Positions 6,374-6,542 of a stretch of DNA of 6,542 bases are shown here, in pieces. The stretch comes from Elusimicrobiota bacterium (GTDB lineage: Bacteria > CG03 > SLGR01), in the NCBI GenBank assembly GCA_012511615.1, contig JAAZFS010000109.1:1-6542 (forward strand), read 5' to 3'. The position numbers and the translations under genes were made by a program. A model generated the notes under the pieces. The model had not been told where the DNA came from. It searched no databases and saw only the letters and a program-made list of their open reading frames with translations. Position 1 is the first letter of the stretch; each line of letters begins with the position of its first letter.

Positions 6374-6389
6374 AATGATTTTTATCATT
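6374..6389 (-). repeat. Small AT-rich inverted repeat in the tadE leader
   Basis: AATGAT and ATCATT form a perfect 6-bp inverted repeat around AAAA, between the end of the upstream gene and the tadE ribosome site. As RNA it would be a weak hairpin with no T-run, so it is not a terminator. As DNA it might be an operator half-site pair, or chance in an AT-rich spacer. Confidence 0.3.
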
Positions 6390-6400
6390 TTTAAAATCCA

Positions 6401-6542
6401 TCAATGCTGAATCCCCAGCTTATCCACTGGAACGAGCATGGCATTCCACTTCGGTCTAGATTTAACCATGGCCGCATCAAAGGCAGTAAAGGGATTGCTA
6501 GTTCCCTCATCTGGGAAACCTGGGCCCCCAGACTCATTAAAA
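6401..6542 (-). CDS. C-terminal fragment of an unrecognised gene upstream of tadE
   Basis: The minus strand is open from the right edge (first full codon at 6541) to a TGA at 6403-6401, giving 46 residues that begin FNESGGPGFPDEGTSNPFTA and end WNAMLVPVDKLGIQH. The Gly/Pro/Glu-rich start and mixed hydrophobic end look like a genuine protein terminus. The stop lies 45 bases before the tadE start, a spacing that fits an operon. No family motif is visible. By position it could be another TadE/TadG-like minor pilin or a pilus accessory protein, but this is a guess. A second minus-strand frame is also open across this interval, with a Trp/Met/Ser/Leu-rich translation that looks less protein-like, so the frame choice is only moderately sure. 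Confidence 0.5.
   Translation of the reverse strand, partial: FNESGGPGFPDEGTSNPFTAFDAAMVKSRPKWNAMLVPVDKLGIQH

Noticed and set aside
6356..6388. N-terminal extension of TadE to the ATG at 6388
   Set aside because: No ribosome site precedes that ATG, and the extension would cover the ribosome site of the ATG at 6355.
1..6542. CRISPR arrays, tRNA or rRNA genes, insertion sequences, integrases
   Set aside because: Nothing matching these was seen. Almost the whole window is taken up by the minus-strand pilus operon.

Overview
The window is a stretch of a Tad/Flp (tight adherence, type IVc) pilus locus. Every gene lies on the minus strand, so the operon reads from high to low coordinates. The secretin indicates a diderm (Gram-negative type) bacterium. 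Base composition is moderate to slightly AT-rich by eye (about 45% GC). No gene here resembles one named species closely enough to place the organism. The fused CpaE-CpaF protein and the atypical TadE hint at a poorly sampled lineage, but that is inference.

Layout in transcription order: (1) 6542-6401, the C-terminal end of an unrecognised gene; (2) 6355-5657, a TadE-like minor pilin with an unusually acidic insert; (3) 5600-5451, the Flp major prepilin (49 aa); (4) 5430-5388, a very stable intrinsic terminator, followed by a candidate sigma-70-type promoter at 5376-5348; (5) 5284-4403, CpaB/RcpC; (6) 4398-3379, the CpaC/RcpA outer-membrane secretin (GTG start); (7) 3377-510, one 955-aa protein joining a CpaE/TadZ MinD-like domain to a complete CpaF/TadA secretion ATPase and ending in a long low-complexity tail; (8) 509-1, the N-terminal 169 codons of the TadB inner-membrane platform protein, running off the left edge.

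How they work together: Flp and TadE are made as prepilins, each with a 10-residue leader ending in Gly before a Gln-x-Met-Val-Glu-(Tyr/Phe) motif. A prepilin peptidase outside this window would process them. The CpaF domain powers assembly at the TadB (and presumably TadC) platform, the CpaE domain presumably positions or regulates the machine, CpaB is a periplasmic partner anchored in the inner membrane, and CpaC is the outer-membrane pore. cpaB, cpaC, cpaE-F and tadB are separated by only 0-4 bases and are probably translationally coupled. The terminator after flp separates the abundant-subunit genes from the machinery genes, which appear to have their own promoter.

Most of the window is a recognisable pilus locus. 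The points worth a second look are the CpaE-CpaF fusion, the loss of the nucleotide-handling residues in its CpaE half, its disordered tail, the flp/cpaB transcription boundary, and the acidic TadE. No RNA genes, mobile elements, CRISPR arrays or dispersed repeats were seen, and no stretch over 300 bases lacks a gene.
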